From Neopestalotiopsis rosae (taxonomy: Eukaryota; Ascomycota; Sordariomycetes; Amphisphaeriales; Sporocadaceae): DNA of 64,000 nt. The stretch covers positions 3,534,001-3,598,000 of the forward strand of contig JALGAS010000006.1 of the NCBI GenBank assembly GCA_023078685.1, in the 5' to 3' direction. Under the pieces are notes generated by a model that was given only the letters and a program-made list of their open reading frames with translations, searched no databases and was not told the DNA's origin. Numbering within the stretch: the stretch's first letter is position 1; every line of letters begins with the position of its first letter. This document shows, in pieces, positions 62,966 through 64,000 of the stretch. The position numbers and the translations under genes were made by a program.

Positions 62966-64000
62966 TCATACATCATTGTAGACAATGAAACCAGCATCAG
63001 GCTTATCACTGACAAGCCATGCCCATGCTGCTCCAGGCCAATATCCCGTCAGCAGAGAGAACTCTGAACCATAGTTTGCCTTTTCAAAATGTGACTCGTC
63101 TTGGAGTCTTGCCTCGGCAACACTCTTGGGCGTTGCACACTCGAGAAATACGTCTCGCTGGTTGGGTGGGAGGGTCCTTGTTCGTCTCGTCAGCCTCGAA
63201 ATCACGAGCAGCAATGAGGTATGGGCGATACTTACAAGCAATTTCCAAAAGCTCCATGACACAAGTTGGGCTCCTTCTTGAGCAGTCCCTCTCTCCACAC
63301 AAGGTCATTAGCCTGCGTTATGGCATGGCTGATCTTGTCATCAATCTCGGGGAACAGAGGCCGTATCGACTTTAGACTCTGTACGAACCCGGGCGCTCCG
63401 TGGCAGAACTGAACATATGGCCGCGGATCGACCTCCTCATTGACGGCCCAGTTGCCGTCCTGTTTCTGCCAGTCCAGGAGCCGTACCAGCCACGCCTGCA
63501 ACTTTTGCCTAGTCTCCTCTTCCACCGTCGTGGGCCCCAGCGACAGCGCCACCTGGGTTAGCGTGCCAATGTCCCCGTGCACCGCGCCGAGATACCGCTG
63601 CCCTTTGAAAGTCCAGTCCGGACCCTCGGCCATGATGCGGTCGCGCACCCGCGCCGCGGCATCCCCCAGCGCGGACGCACAGCCGCTCTCGTCGGGGACC
63701 CAGCGGCGTAGCATGCGCAAAAAGTACAGCACGCCCGCCCGCCCCGAGTGCCACTCCGCCTCGGCCGGCCCGTCCACGACGGCGGGCACGTGGGCGAGGA
63801 ACGCGTCCACGTGCGCCGGGTCCCGCGAGAGGGCGGCGCGCACGGCCGACCACGCCAGGACCTCGGAGGAGACGCCGCAGCGCGCCGCAGGGTCGAGCAC
63901 CATGGCCCCGGCGTCGCGCGCCCCGTCCAGGTAGGCCCGGGCCCAGTGGCGGGCGGGCCGCGCGGCGACGAGCAGGCCCGGGCGCGCGGCCGACGCGTGC
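62966..64000 (-). CDS. LanC-like (LANCL) protein, N-terminus beyond window
   Basis: Two exons seen: 64000-63236 (open to the window edge) and 63176-62966; intron 59 bp. The acceptor before 63176 was chosen because it is the AG that keeps frame and gives GNCLTLPPNQRDVFLECATP across the junction. Bacterial LanC enzymes cyclise lanthipeptides with a zinc ion; eukaryotic LANCL proteins add glutathione to dehydroamino acids in damaged proteins. Seen: repeats of the alpha-toroid, CHGAPGF and, before the splice, LCHGAFGN, which supply the Cys, Cys and His zinc ligands, so the site is intact. The C-terminus ends GFIVYNDV, as in fungal members. The gene is very GC-rich. No lanthipeptide precursor lies nearby, so a LANCL-type repair role is more likely than peptide synthesis. 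Confidence 0.88.

Overview
This window is nuclear DNA from a filamentous ascomycete (Pezizomycotina, most probably Sordariomycetes). The evidence is the gene content and the gene architecture. Introns are short, mostly 50-120 bp, with GTAAGT/GTATGT-type donors, CTAAC/CTGAC-type branch points and CAG/TAG acceptors. The gene set is eukaryotic: beta-tubulin, a Gcn20-type ABC-F ATPase, a STK32/YANK-type kinase, a fungal assimilatory nitrite reductase, an RTA1-like protein and a BCS1-like AAA ATPase. The species cannot be fixed from the sequence. No transposon coding sequence, CRISPR array, rRNA gene or convincing tRNA was found.

Layout, left to right. An RTA1-like membrane protein has lost its first exon to the window edge (46-926, +). 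About 8.9 kb without a recognisable gene follows. Next come a large single-pass membrane protein (9850-12369, +; possibly DUF7820), a small Gln/Gly/Tyr-rich protein (14220-14741, +), a five-exon ferroportin-family transporter (15466-17321, +), a BCS1-like AAA ATPase (18530-20880, +) and a seven-exon YANK-type kinase (21816-24044, -). Another 8.6 kb gene-poor stretch leads to a short-chain dehydrogenase (32662-33456, -), a divergent eIF1/SUI1 paralogue (34629-35084, -), nitrite reductase (37407-40961, +) and beta-tubulin (41584-43493, -). A long disordered protein with an 18-nt first exon follows (45874-49565, -), then a 10.6 kb gene-poor stretch, the GCN20 homologue (60127-62434, +) and a LanC-like protein that runs off the right edge (62966-64000, -).

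The genes do not form an evident pathway or secondary-metabolite cluster. They are mostly housekeeping or core metabolic genes: cytoskeleton, translation control, nitrate assimilation, iron transport and organelle AAA chaperone. They are separated by unusually long intergenic DNA that carries microsatellites and a recurring TACC/GGTA motif. The nitrite reductase has an upstream block with a CTCCGCGG element and two GATA elements, as expected for NirA/NIT4 and AreA/NIT2 control.

The points most worth a second look are Tyr at position 200 of beta-tubulin (a residue linked to benzimidazole insensitivity), the eIF1 paralogue with a shortened basic hairpin loop, the nitrate-type upstream block, alternative splice options in two genes, and the long gene-poor blocks. 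All splice models were made by eye from splice signals, reading frame and family knowledge; none has been checked against transcripts.
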